Positions 27,178-36,395 of a DNA stretch of 64,000 bases are shown piece after piece. The notes under the pieces are model-generated. The model had not been told where the DNA came from and searched no databases. It worked only from the letters and a program-made list of their open reading frames with translations. The stretch's first letter is position 1. Each line of letters opens with the position of its first letter. The position numbers and the translations under genes are program-made. Where the stretch lies: NCBI GenBank assembly GCA_963662705.2, contig OY759767.1, forward strand, positions 806,001-870,000, read 5' to 3'. The DNA comes from JAPPHA01 sp963662705 (GTDB lineage: Bacteria > Pseudomonadota > Alphaproteobacteria > Rhodobacterales > Rhodobacteraceae).

Positions 27178-28443
27178 ATGCCGGATCAGCCGACCCCCCC
27201 CTGCATCATCGCACGCCATGTCGAAGGACGTGTTCTGCGTGCACTGGCGGATACCCGCATCGTCGCGCTTGTCGGGCCGCGCCAGTCGGGCAAGACGACT
27301 CTCGCCCGCAAGATCGCGACTGAACAGGGCATGAGTTACGTCACCCTGGACGATGACCAGTTCCGGCGGTTTGCAAACGATGATCCAGGTGGCTTTGTTC
27401 GCGATCTCGACCGAGCCGTGGTCGACGAGGTCCAGCGCGCGCCGGGCCTCATTCTCGCGCTCAAGAAATCCGTCGACGAGGACACACGCCCGGGTCGGTT
27501 CCTCATTACGGGTTCGGTCGAACTGTTCAAGGGAACGATCTCGCCGGACTCGCTCGCCGGCCGTGTCGAGACCGTTGAACTGCTTCCGTTCAGCCAGGCT
27601 GAAATCGAAGGGCGCGGACCGCCGGGTTTCCTGAGCAAGGCGTTCAATGCCGACTTTCCCGCACTTGCAGTCACGGGACCAGAATCAGACGTGATTGCCC
27701 GGGTCCTGAAGGGGGGATATCCGGAAGCAAGGGCGCGGACTGATCCCGCGCGTCGCCATGCCTGGTTTCGCGCATATGCGCGGGCTCTCGCAATGCGCGA
27801 TGCCGCCGGTCTTTCGGCAGTCTCCAAGACAGGGGAACTGTCGCAGTTGTTGAATCACGCGGCTGTCGCATCGGGCCAGCTGCTGAACCTCTCGGCACTT
27901 GCGAAGCCATTGGGCGTGGACAGCAAGACGATTGATCGGTGGCTGACGCTGTTTGAACAGATGTTCGTCTTGCGCCGCGTTCGGGCATGGCATCGCAACG
28001 ATCTGAAGCGCCTCGTCAAGACGCCGAAACTCCATTTTCTCGACACAGGCCTGCTTGCCGCTCTCGGGCGCGTTGATGCCGGCGAGTTTCGCAAGGATCG
28101 TACGCGGCTCGGAAGCCTGCTCGAAGGGTTCGTCTTCTCGGAGCTTGCAAAGCAATCTGAATTGTATCCCGACGATGTCCTGATCAGCCACTATCGCGAC
28201 AAGGACAAGGTGGAAGTGGATTTCGTCCTGGAGACGGCAGGCAAGGTTGTCGGCGTCGAGGTCAAGGCTGCGGTCACGGTAAAGCCCGGGGACTTCCATG
28301 GACTGAAGCACCTCAAGGAAGCGGCGGGTAACGCATTCGCCTGCGGCATCGTCATGCACGACGGCGAGCGTATCCAGCGCGTCGGCGACAGGCTCTTTGC
28401 CATGTCTTTTAGCCAGTTCCATGAAGCAGGCCTTACCGGTTGA
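27178..28443 (+). CDS. AAA ATPase with DUF4143 domain
   Basis: A 421-residue P-loop ATPase of a family common in prokaryotes and of unclear role. Walker A is GPRQSGKTTLA, Walker B region AVVDEVQRAPGL, followed by the sensor-like segment FLITGSVELF. The C-terminal DUF4143 part has a winged-helix region with LAKPLGVDSKTIDRWL and an endonuclease-like core with VEVDFVLETAGKVVGVEVKAA. The start is ATG 27178. It lies between the amino-acid-type binding protein and the ATPase/permease of what looks like the same importer, so it may be an inserted gene. It looks complete. Confidence 0.88.
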   Translation: MPDQPTPPCIIARHVEGRVLRALADTRIVALVGPRQSGKTTLARKIATEQGMSYVTLDDDQFRRFANDDPGGFVRDLDRAVVDEVQRAPGLILALKKSVDEDTRPGRFLITGSVELFKGTISPDSLAGRVETVELLPFSQAEIEGRGPPGFLSKAFNADFPALAVTGPESDVIARVLKGGYPEARARTDPARRHAWFRAYARALAMRDAAGLSAVSKTGELSQLLNHAAVASGQLLNLSALAKPLGVDSKTIDRWLTLFEQMFVLRRVRAWHRNDLKRLVKTPKLHFLDTGLLAALGRVDAGEFRKDRTRLGSLLEGFVFSELAKQSELYPDDVLISHYRDKDKVEVDFVLETAGKVVGVEVKAAVTVKPGDFHGLKHLKEAAGNAFACGIVMHDGERIQRVGDRLFAMSFSQFHEAGLTG

Positions 28444-28815
28444 TTCTCCCCGGGCTGTTCCTCGCTGTACGAGAAATTCGGAAGTACTTCTGAATACGCC
28501 TTTGACTCGCTGCATGCGCCAGGTCATGGCGACGGACCATGGAGGAGGTCATGCGGGTCCGGTGCCTAACGCGCCGGCCCGATTGCGCGCTGGCGGCATG
28601 CGAGAATTGCAGGAGCGGTAATCCCGTCACCGCTGATCGCATTGCCAAGGATCTGCGACCGGGTCCCGCCAGAAATCCGGACCCCGGGGAAGCCGTATCC
28701 GTCGAGGACGCGGCCTCGATCACCGGCGCCAACGAGGTTGGCATTGATCGCATCCGCGTGATACCGGTTCACGGAAGAGATCGTGGAAAACGATTCAGTT
28801 CCGGGTGTTCGGATC
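28444..28815. other. Intergenic, no gene supported
   Basis: These 372 bases separate the DUF4143 gene and the ABC ATPase. Two overlapping frames of 87-97 codons exist on opposite strands, neither with a recognised motif. The minus one contains GYGFPGVRISGGTRSQILGN, which looks beta-helix-like but cannot be assigned. The promoter of the ABC genes is expected here. Confidence 0.4.
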
Positions 28816-29544
28816 ATGATCGAAATCAATGACGTGTCGAAATTCTTCGGGGAATTTCAAGCCCTGAAAAACGTCACGCTCAACGTCGAAAAGGGAGAAC
28901 GCGTTGTCATCTGCGGGCCGTCAGGATCGGGAAAATCGACCCTGATACGCTGTATCAACGGGCTGGAACGTCACCAGTCGGGAACGATCCGCGTCGATGG
29001 AACGCAGGTGTCGGGAGACCGGGCCAGTATCGAACGCGTTCGCCCGAAGGTCGGCATGGTATTTCAGCAATTCAACCTGTTTCCCCATTTGACGGTCCTC
29101 GACAACCTGACTCTCGGTCCAATGAGGTCGCGGGGCCTGTCTCACGCTGATGCACGGGAACGCGCGATGGCGTATCTCGACCGCGTCCGGATACCCGAGC
29201 AGGCCGGAAAGTATCCTCGCCATCTGTCCGGTGGTCAGCAGCAACGGGTCGCAATTGCCCGTGCGTTATGCATGGAGCCGATGATCATGCTGTTCGATGA
29301 ACCGACCTCCGCACTGGATCCGGAAATGATCAACGAAGTTCTGGACGTGATGGTTGAGCTCGCCCAAAGCGGCATGACGATGATCTGCGTGACACACGAG
29401 ATGGGATTCGCCCGCCGGGTGGCTGACACGATGGTGTTCATGGATCACGGGGAAATCGTCGAGGCATCCTCGCCCGCGGAGTTCTTCGAATCGCCGAAGA
29501 GCGAGCGTTGCCAGGACTTCCTGAAAAAGATCCTGCAGCACTGA
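28816..29544 (+). CDS. Polar amino-acid ABC transporter ATP-binding protein
   Basis: A GlnQ/HisP-type ATPase of 242 residues starting at ATG 28816 (MIEINDVSKFFGEFQAL). Walker A is GPSGSGKST, signature LSGGQQQRVAIARAL, Walker B MIMLFDEPTSALDPE, and the switch histidine lies in VTHEMGFAR. GTG 28783 would add 11 residues. It is followed 122 bases later by the matching permease. The binding protein is most likely the one on the minus strand at 26071. Confidence 0.93.
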   Translation: MIEINDVSKFFGEFQALKNVTLNVEKGERVVICGPSGSGKSTLIRCINGLERHQSGTIRVDGTQVSGDRASIERVRPKVGMVFQQFNLFPHLTVLDNLTLGPMRSRGLSHADARERAMAYLDRVRIPEQAGKYPRHLSGGQQQRVAIARALCMEPMIMLFDEPTSALDPEMINEVLDVMVELAQSGMTMICVTHEMGFARRVADTMVFMDHGEIVEASSPAEFFESPKSERCQDFLKKILQH

Positions 29545-29666
29545 CGATGCAAATGGACGGACAATCTTCGCCGAAGCGCATGTCGCGGTACGAGCTATTC
29601 GTGAACTTGATTTGGGTTCGAGAATCGGTGGGACGGCTCGACGGGACTCCTGGAGGCTGACGCACC

Positions 29667-30431
29667 ATGACTGAAAATCCCGGAAAACGGCTGCGTGTCT
29701 TTATCGCGCTCCTGTCGTGCATGGTCTTGATGGCGGGATGTTCCGAGAACTGGGGATGGTACGTTGTCGATCCGACGACGAAATCCGGATCGTCGAATCT
29801 CAAATTCCTGATCGGTGGACTCTACTACACGGTTCTCCTGAGCCTGACCGCGATCGTGATTTCAATCGCCGCGGGATTGCTGATCGCGTTGCCCGGGCTC
29901 GGTGAGAACCGGGTTCTTCGCGGGCTCAACCGTACCTACGTCGAGTTGGTCAGGGCCGTGCCGATCCTGGTGCTCATCCTCTGGGTCTACTACGGCATGC
30001 CGCAGATGATCGGTATCTCGATCAGTGTCTTCTGGGCTGGCGCCTTAGCGCTGGCCCTGTCCGACAGCGCGTTCGAGGCCGAGATCTTCCGCGCCGGAAT
30101 CCAGTCTATCGACAGGGGCCAGTACGAAGCGGCGCATTCGATTTCCCTGAACTACGTCGATACGATGCGGTTCGTCATTTTGCCTCAGGCTATTCGGCGA
30201 ATTCTTCCGGCTCTCGGCAACCAGCTTGTCTACATGCTGAAGATGTCTTCACTGGTCTCGGTAATCGGGATGCAGGAACTCACGCGAAAGGCCAACGAAC
30301 TGGTCGTTACGGAGTACCGGCCACTGGAAATCTACACGGTCCTTGTTCTTGAATACCTTGTCCTCATTCTCGTGGTTTCGGCTGGTGTCCGCTGGCTCGA
30401 GAGAAAGATGCAGGCAGATGCGAGCAGGTAG
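29667..30431 (+). CDS. Polar amino-acid ABC transporter permease
   Basis: A HisM-type permease of 254 residues with about five membrane segments. The conserved cytoplasmic EAA loop is DSAFEAEIFRAGIQSIDRGQ, then EAAHSISLNYVDTMRFVILPQAIRRILPALGN. The N-terminus reads CMVLMAGCSENWGWYVVDP, which looks like a lipoprotein box, odd for a polytopic permease though I believe it recurs in related alphaproteobacterial permeases. Only one permease is seen, so it may work as a homodimer. A mild GAGG ribosome site precedes the ATG. Confidence 0.88.
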   Translation: MTENPGKRLRVFIALLSCMVLMAGCSENWGWYVVDPTTKSGSSNLKFLIGGLYYTVLLSLTAIVISIAAGLLIALPGLGENRVLRGLNRTYVELVRAVPILVLILWVYYGMPQMIGISISVFWAGALALALSDSAFEAEIFRAGIQSIDRGQYEAAHSISLNYVDTMRFVILPQAIRRILPALGNQLVYMLKMSSLVSVIGMQELTRKANELVVTEYRPLEIYTVLVLEYLVLILVVSAGVRWLERKMQADASR

Positions 30432-31082
30432 ACGCCGGGATACCGGTTCGAGCGATCCGGCAGGGGGGCAAGCCGACAGGTCCCGCGGCCGGGTTTCTCC
30501 TTGTTCGCTTAACGTGCAAACGCTTTGGCATCGGCGCCTTGTCACGCGTCGACAATCATGCGGGAACGGGATGATTCCGGGGCAATGCCCTGCACCGGGA
30601 TTCCGATTCGGGCATTTTGACTGAACCGGCCGTCCGCGGAGCCTGGCGCCCATTACTGGCAGCGCTCATTCCCGGCCTTTCCACAAGGCCGCGTCCGGAA
30701 TCCGCGCCGGATAAACCGGCGGTCTGGCCGGGGAGGAAGGACGAAGGACGCTCTCTGGTTGACGCCGCGGCAACCCCGTGGCAGGTAGCAGACTCGGCGG
30801 TGGAACACATCGTTGCTGCGCGTGGACGGTTCTTGCTCTGACTCCCCGTATGAAGCGCGAAGAAGGGAGTGGACAGCCCTTTGCAACCCGCCGACAGGCG
30901 GAGACGTTGACGAAAGGCGAAAACCAAACCTTTCGGGGTCGTGTCCATTCCCCTCAAGATTCTCCTGCCGTCAGGCAGAGGAAGACGTTGAATGGACTTT
31001 CCGGATTGGGCCTGTCACCAGAGCGTGGCAATTCAAAAGGTCCGGGCCGGTCACAAGACATGACTTGCAACCAGGAGGAATC
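30432..31082. other. 651-base spacer, no gene recognised
   Basis: The region lies between the ABC permease and the TAXI binding-protein gene. Short overlapping frames on both strands lack motifs. An AGGAGG ribosome site for the next gene sits at about 31073-31078. The TRAP operon promoter should lie here. Confidence 0.45.
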
Positions 31083-32048
31083 ATGAGAATTCGGAGCATT
31101 TGTATCACGGCGCTGGCGGCGCTCGGCCTGTCGATCGCGACAGGAACAGTCGCACAGCAGCAGTTCATCTCGATCGGTACCGGAGGTGTGACGGGCGTTT
31201 ACTATCCTACCGGCGGCGCGATCTGCCGGATGGTCAACAAGGACCGGAAAGAGCACGGTATCCGCTGCTCGGCAGAATCCACCGGTGGATCGATCTACAA
31301 CATCAATACAATCCGGCAGGGTGAGCTGGAATTCGGCGTCGCTCAATCCGATTGGCAGTATCACGCCTACAACGGGACCTCGAAATTCGAAGATCAGGGC
31401 GCATTTGAAAACCTGCGCGCCGTTTTTTCGGTTCACCCCGAGCCCGTGACGGTGATCGCGTCGGATGCGTCAGGAATCAATACGTTGACCGATGCGAAGG
31501 GCAAGCGCCTCAACATCGGGAACCCGGGTTCCGGCACGCGCGGCACCTGGGAAGTGATCGAGGAGGCTCTGGGCTGGGAACGCTCGGATCTCAAGCTTGC
31601 CGCCGAAATGAAATCCGCGGAGACCGGCCAGGCAGTATGCGACGGCAAGATCGACGCGTATTTCTGGTTGGTGGGCCATCCGTCCGCCCTGACCCAGGAG
31701 TCGCTGGCCTCTTGTGATGCGCACCTCGTGCACGTGGAAGGCGAGGCCATTGACATGCTTGTCGCCGATAATCCGTTCTACCGCTACGCGACGATTCCGG
31801 CGGGCATGTACGACAATGAAGAAGATATCCGCACCTTCGGCGTGGGCGCGACCTTCGTCACCAGCGCGGATGTCCCCGAGAACGTTGTCTATATCGTGGT
31901 CAAGGCCGTCTTTGAGAACTTCGACCAGTTCCGGAAGCTTCACCCGGCTTTCGCCAATCTGAAGCCCGAAGAGATGATCACGGACAGCCTCTCCGCCCCG
32001 CTCCATGACGGTGCGGCCAAATACTACAAAGAGGTCGGCTGGATGTAA
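31083..32048 (+). CDS. TRAP transporter TAXI-family solute-binding protein
   Basis: A periplasmic binding protein of 321 residues. ATG 31083 stands behind CCAGGAGGAA and begins a signal peptide, MRIRSICITALAALGLSIA. The TAXI family opening is FISIGTGGVTGVYYPTGGAI, followed by STGGSIYNINTIRQGELEFG and later LNIGNPGSGTRGTWEVI. These proteins deliver organic acids to a TRAP permease driven by ion gradients. The permease is the next gene, 84 bases on, after a strong stem-loop. The ligand is unknown. Confidence 0.93.
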   Translation: MRIRSICITALAALGLSIATGTVAQQQFISIGTGGVTGVYYPTGGAICRMVNKDRKEHGIRCSAESTGGSIYNINTIRQGELEFGVAQSDWQYHAYNGTSKFEDQGAFENLRAVFSVHPEPVTVIASDASGINTLTDAKGKRLNIGNPGSGTRGTWEVIEEALGWERSDLKLAAEMKSAETGQAVCDGKIDAYFWLVGHPSALTQESLASCDAHLVHVEGEAIDMLVADNPFYRYATIPAGMYDNEEDIRTFGVGATFVTSADVPENVVYIVVKAVFENFDQFRKLHPAFANLKPEEMITDSLSAPLHDGAAKYYKEVGWM

Positions 32049-32070
32049 TCCAGGCATTTTGCTGACAGGT

Positions 32071-32097
32071 CCGGGGGCGGTTTCAGACCGCCCCCGG
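32071..32097. terminator. Intercistronic stem-loop between TAXI protein and TRAP permease
   Basis: CCGGGGGCGGT and ACCGCCCCCGG form a perfect 11-base stem with loop TTCAG, 22 bases after the binding-protein stop. No long T run follows. It may attenuate the permease or protect the upstream message. Confidence 0.75.
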
Positions 32098-32132
32098 TTA
32101 CTTTGACATGACCAAATCAGGGGTACGGACCG

Positions 32133-34736
32133 GTGTCGGCAGAGGCGGATAAACTGGGGGATTTCACCGCGACGGATACCGGTGGGCGCAATGCCGTCGG
32201 TTGGCAGGGCAGCATGATCTGGTGGATCGCGCTGGTCTGGGCGGTTTTTCAGCTCTACATCGCGTCGAACCTGCCATTTACGATTCAGGAATATCTAGGG
32301 TTCGGAGTCGTCACGAGTGCGAACGCGCGGTTGATCCACCTGGCTTTTGGCCTGCTGCTTGCTTCATTTGCTTTTCCGTTCTTCAAGAGCAGTCCGAAAG
32401 ATGCCATCCCTTGGTATGACTGGGTCCTGGCCGCGCTCGGCATTATTTCATGTCTCTACATCGTCGTGTTACGCAACGAGATCGCGTTGCGCGCAGGGCT
32501 CCCGACCAGCGGTGACCTGATCATTTCGACCATCGGGATGATCGTTCTCTTTTTGACGGTCTACCGCGTTCTTGGTCTGCCGCTGGCGATCGTCGCCGGT
32601 TTTTTCGTCCTCTACGTCTTTTTTGGCGACAGCCGTTGGCTGCCCGAGGCGATGCAGTGGAAAGGTGCCTCGTACGGCAAGGCCATGTGGCATTTCTGGA
32701 TGCAGAACGAAGGCGTGTTCGGTGTCGCACTCGGCGTTTCGGCGTCACTCATTTTCCTGTTCGTGCTCTTCGGCGCGATACTGGAAAAGGCCGGGGCCGG
32801 GAACTATTTCATCAAGATCAGTTTCGCGCTGCTGGGCCATTTGCGCGGCGGCCCGGCGAAGGCCGCCGTTGTCGCAAGCGCGATGAGCGGGCTGTATTCC
32901 GGTTCGTCCATCGCGAACACGGTGACGACAGGCACCTTCACCATTCCCCTGATGAAGCGCACCGGGTTTTCGCCCGAGAAGGCCGGTGCGGTCGAGGTGG
33001 CCTCATCCACAAATGGTCAGCTGACACCACCCGTGATGGGTGCCGCAGCCTTCCTGATCTCGGAATTCACGGGCGTGAGCTACACCGAGATCATCAAGCA
33101 TGCGCTGCTGCCCGCGCTGGTAAGCTACATTGCGCTCGTCTACATCGTGCATCTCGAAGCGATGAAACTGGGCCTGAAGGGTTTGCAAAAACCGCCGTCT
33201 TCACTGACCTTCGCAACCAAGCTGATCGGCTTTCTCGGCGGTTTCATCGGTATCGCGGTGCTCGGGACCGCGGTTTACTACGGGCTTGGATGGATCAAGG
33301 TCGTCACGCCCGAAGCCGCCTTCCCCATCGTGATCGTTCTCTGTTCCGTGGTTTACCTGGTCCTCCTCTGGTTTGCCTCGCGGCAACCGGATCTTGTGGT
33401 CGACGCACCGGATGCTCCGATTACCGAACTGCCTCCCGCAGGGAAGACGGCGATCACCGGGCTTTACTACGTCCTGCCGATCGTGATCCTGATCTGGTGC
33501 ATCACCATCGAGCGTCTCTCCCCGGCCTTCTCGGCCTACTGGGCCACGCTCGCGATGATCGCGGTTGCGCTCACCCAGCATCCGATCAAGGCGGTGATGC
33601 GGGGCGAGGGAAACCTTGTCTCCGCGTGGTGGCGGGGCTGGCGCGAATGGCTCGAAGGCATGATTTCCGGGTCGCGCAACATGATCGGCATCTCGGTCGC
33701 CACGGGGGCCGCGGGAATCATCGTCGGCACGATCTCTCTCACCGGGGCGCACCAGGTCGTGGGCGAGCTGGTCGAGTTCCTTTCGGGCGGCAATCTGATG
33801 ATCATGCTGGTGCTGATCGCGGTCATGAGCCTGATCCTGGGGATGGGACTGCCGACGACGGCAAACTACATCGTCGTTTCATCTTTGATGGCGCCGGTGA
33901 TCCTGGCGCTGGCGGCGAAATCCGGTCTGATCGTCCCGCTGATCGCGGTGCATCTTTTCGTGTTCTATTTCGGCATTCTGGCGGATGACACGCCGCCCGT
34001 GGGTCTCGCCGCCTTTGCCGCCGCCGCGATCTCCAAGGGCGATCCGATCAAGACCGGGATCCAGGGCTTCGCCTATGATATTCGCACCGCCCTCCTGCCG
34101 TTCCTCTTTATCTTCAACACCGAACTCCTGTTGATCGACGTGACGCTGGCGAAGGCGGTGTTCGTGTTCATTGCCGCGGTAATCGCCATGCTCCTGTTCG
34201 CTTCGGCGACGCAGGGATTCTGGTTCGTTCGAAACAAGATTTGGGAAAGCGCGATTCTGCTGCTCGTCGCCTTCACCCTTTTCCGGCCGGGCTTCTGGCT
34301 CGACCAGGTGCAGCCGCCCTATGACGACAGCAATCCGAGCCTGGTTTATGAAGTCGTGGGCGATGTGCCGGACAACGGGGTTTTGACATTCGTGATCTCC
34401 GGGCCTGACTTCGATACCGGGGAGACGACGTCCACCACCATTCTCGTCCCGATGGGGCGCCGGGCCGAGGCCATCGAGCGGCTGGAGGAAGCGGGGCTTA
34501 CGATCATCGTGGAAGACGGGTTCGCCAGGGTGGAAGAGCCGTTCCCGCAGACGCCTTTCTTCGAAAAGATCGGCACGCTCTTCGACTATTACAGCGATGA
34601 TCCGGTTGTGGTGAGCAACATCCGGGCCGAGGCCGAGCGCTTGCCCAAGGAGGTGTTCTACTTGCCCGCGTTGCTGCTTCTCGGCTTCGTGTACCTGATG
34701 CAGCGCCGCCGGATGGGCCGGCTGGAGACCGCTTGA
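32133..34736 (+). CDS. TRAP transporter fused permease (4TM/12TM, TAXI type)
   Basis: An inner-membrane permease of 867 residues in which the small (DctQ-like) and large (DctM-like) subunits are fused, as is usual for TAXI systems. Start is GTG 32133. The DctM-like part shows AVVASAMSGLYSGSSIANTV, STNGQLTPPVMGAAAFLISE and LGMGLPTTANYIV. A periplasmic-looking segment of about 120 residues (LTFVISGPDFDTGETTS) precedes the last membrane helix, making it longer than typical fused permeases. Its stop TGA shares one base with the next start. Confidence 0.92.
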   Translation: MSAEADKLGDFTATDTGGRNAVGWQGSMIWWIALVWAVFQLYIASNLPFTIQEYLGFGVVTSANARLIHLAFGLLLASFAFPFFKSSPKDAIPWYDWVLAALGIISCLYIVVLRNEIALRAGLPTSGDLIISTIGMIVLFLTVYRVLGLPLAIVAGFFVLYVFFGDSRWLPEAMQWKGASYGKAMWHFWMQNEGVFGVALGVSASLIFLFVLFGAILEKAGAGNYFIKISFALLGHLRGGPAKAAVVASAMSGLYSGSSIANTVTTGTFTIPLMKRTGFSPEKAGAVEVASSTNGQLTPPVMGAAAFLISEFTGVSYTEIIKHALLPALVSYIALVYIVHLEAMKLGLKGLQKPPSSLTFATKLIGFLGGFIGIAVLGTAVYYGLGWIKVVTPEAAFPIVIVLCSVVYLVLLWFASRQPDLVVDAPDAPITELPPAGKTAITGLYYVLPIVILIWCITIERLSPAFSAYWATLAMIAVALTQHPIKAVMRGEGNLVSAWWRGWREWLEGMISGSRNMIGISVATGAAGIIVGTISLTGAHQVVGELVEFLSGGNLMIMLVLIAVMSLILGMGLPTTANYIVVSSLMAPVILALAAKSGLIVPLIAVHLFVFYFGILADDTPPVGLAAFAAAAISKGDPIKTGIQGFAYDIRTALLPFLFIFNTELLLIDVTLAKAVFVFIAAVIAMLLFASATQGFWFVRNKIWESAILLLVAFTLFRPGFWLDQVQPPYDDSNPSLVYEVVGDVPDNGVLTFVISGPDFDTGETTSTTILVPMGRRAEAIERLEEAGLTIIVEDGFARVEEPFPQTPFFEKIGTLFDYYSDDPVVVSNIRAEAERLPKEVFYLPALLLLGFVYLMQRRRMGRLETA

Positions 34737-35002
34737 TGGCCGTTGCCGTCGGAGCGGTTCCCGCGCTCCGTACCGCAGCACGAAGTGGCCCTGGCGGACC
34801 GGTTGCTCTTGAGGCGATGAAGCCGGCCGTGCCGGCAGATGATCCGGACCTGGGCGTCGTCCACACCGCAAGGGTCATTGAAGGCTTGATCGCCGCATTA
34901 CGTGCGCAGCCGCGGACGTGCCTGCTCCCCGTTCTCACCGGTGTGGCGTCCGCGGGTCTTGCTTGTGCGGATGACATTCGCAGTTCTCAGGAAACGGCCT
35001 GA
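34736..35002 (+). CDS. Small hypothetical protein coupled to TRAP permease and aminotransferase
   Basis: An 88-residue frame starting MAVAVGAVPALRTAAR with no motif I recognise. It is rich in Ala and Arg, with no signal peptide or membrane segment. Its ATG overlaps the permease TGA by one base (TGATG), and its own TGA overlaps the aminotransferase ATG the same way. That double coupling is the main reason to list it. It could be a decayed gene or only a chance frame bridging two real genes. TAXI operons sometimes carry a UspA-type gene here, but this is not one. Confidence 0.4.
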   Translation: MAVAVGAVPALRTAARSGPGGPVALEAMKPAVPADDPDLGVVHTARVIEGLIAALRAQPRTCLLPVLTGVASAGLACADDIRSSQETA

Positions 35003-36327
35003 TGTCACACGTTTTTCCCCGTTCCAACCGCAGCCCGCCGCCCCTCGCGATGCGGGGCGAGGGGGTGTATCTCTACGATGCCGAAGGCAGGGCTTACCTC
35101 GACGGATCGAGCGGTGCAGCGGTATCGTGCCTTGGTCATGGCGACCGCGACGTTATCGCGGCGGTCAAGGACCAGTTGGACGTTCTCGCCTTCGCGCACA
35201 CCCGGTTCTTTTCGTCGGAACCCGCGGAAGACCTGGCGGACCTGCTCATCGCCCATGCGCCGGAAGGGATCGAACGGGTCTATTTCGTCTCGGGCGGGTC
35301 CGAGGCTGTCGAGGCCGCCCTGAAACTCGCGCGCCAGTATTTTCTGGAGGTCGGCCAGCCCGAACGATCGCGAATCGTTGCACGCAAGCAGAGTTATCAC
35401 GGCAATACACTGGGCGCGCTGGCCGCGGGCGGAAACGCTTGGCGGCGGGAACAGTTTTCGCCGCTGCTTGTCGATGTCTCCCACATCGCGCCGTGCTACG
35501 CCTATCGCGGACGCAAGGACGATGAGACGGAAGAGGCATATGGCCGGCGCGTTGCGGATGAACTCGAGGCTGAAATCCGGCGTCTCGGTCCCGAGACCGT
35601 CATGGCTTTCATTGCCGAACCGGTCGTTGGCGCAACCCTGGGCGCAGTTCCGGCCGTGCCGCGCTATTTTCAACGGGTCCGGGAGATTTGCGATCGGTAC
35701 GGCGTGCTGCTCATTCTTGACGAGGTGATGTGCGGGATGGGGCGTACGGGTTCGCTCTTTGCCAGCGAGCACGACGAGGTGCGTCCGGATATCGTGACCA
35801 TCGCCAAGGGTCTCGGCGGGGGATACCAGCCGATTGGCGCGATGCTGTGTTCTGGCAGGATTTACGACGCCCTGACCGAGGGGAGCGGTTTTTTCCAGCA
35901 CGGCCATACCTATCTGGGTCACCCGGCGGCCGCGGCTGCGGGGCGCGCCGTCGTCTCGAAGCTGCTCGGCGAAGGACTGGTCGAACGGAGCCGGGAGATG
36001 GGCGCACGGCTGGAGAATTCGTTGTTCGAGAGGCTTGGCCAGCATCCGCATGTGGGCGATATTCGCGGGCGCGGGTTGTTCATCGGTGTCGAACTGGTTG
36101 CTGACCGGGAGACCAGGGTGCCCTTCGACCCCGCGCAAAGGATACATCGGAAAGTGGAGCACCTTGCCTTCGAGAACGGTCTTGTCTGTTACCCGATGGG
36201 GGGCACGATCGATGGCAAGACAGGCGACCATGTGCTCCTGGCACCGCCCTTCATCATCACGGATGGCCAAATCGACGAGCTGACGGACAAGTTCGGTTCC
36301 GCGGTGAACATGGCGACCGCGGCTTGA
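35002..36327 (+). CDS. Class-III PLP-dependent aminotransferase
   Basis: A 441-residue omega-type aminotransferase. The N-terminus has YLDGSSGAAVSCLGHGDRDV, the phosphate-binding part FVSGGSEAVEAALKLARQY, the Asp in LLILDEVMCGMGRTGSLFA, and the Schiff-base Lys269 in VTIAKGLGGGYQPIGAM. Members move amino groups from beta-alanine, taurine, GABA or other omega-amino acids to a 2-oxo acid. It lies at the end of the TAXI operon, so the transported compound or its product may be its substrate. Exact specificity cannot be read from sequence. Confidence 0.92.
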   Translation: MSHVFPRSNRSPPPLAMRGEGVYLYDAEGRAYLDGSSGAAVSCLGHGDRDVIAAVKDQLDVLAFAHTRFFSSEPAEDLADLLIAHAPEGIERVYFVSGGSEAVEAALKLARQYFLEVGQPERSRIVARKQSYHGNTLGALAAGGNAWRREQFSPLLVDVSHIAPCYAYRGRKDDETEEAYGRRVADELEAEIRRLGPETVMAFIAEPVVGATLGAVPAVPRYFQRVREICDRYGVLLILDEVMCGMGRTGSLFASEHDEVRPDIVTIAKGLGGGYQPIGAMLCSGRIYDALTEGSGFFQHGHTYLGHPAAAAAGRAVVSKLLGEGLVERSREMGARLENSLFERLGQHPHVGDIRGRGLFIGVELVADRETRVPFDPAQRIHRKVEHLAFENGLVCYPMGGTIDGKTGDHVLLAPPFIITDGQIDELTDKFGSAVNMATAA

Positions 36328-36395
36328 TGTTCCGGGTTGGTGGCAGGCCGTCAGTCGTTTTTCGGGTATTGGCGTCCGACCTTGGGAAAAGGCGG

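Noticed and set aside
28566..28829. Minus-strand 87-codon frame with a beta-helix-like stretch
   Set aside because: Overlaps the start of the ABC ATPase gene, has no start signal, and the resemblance is too vague to support a gene.
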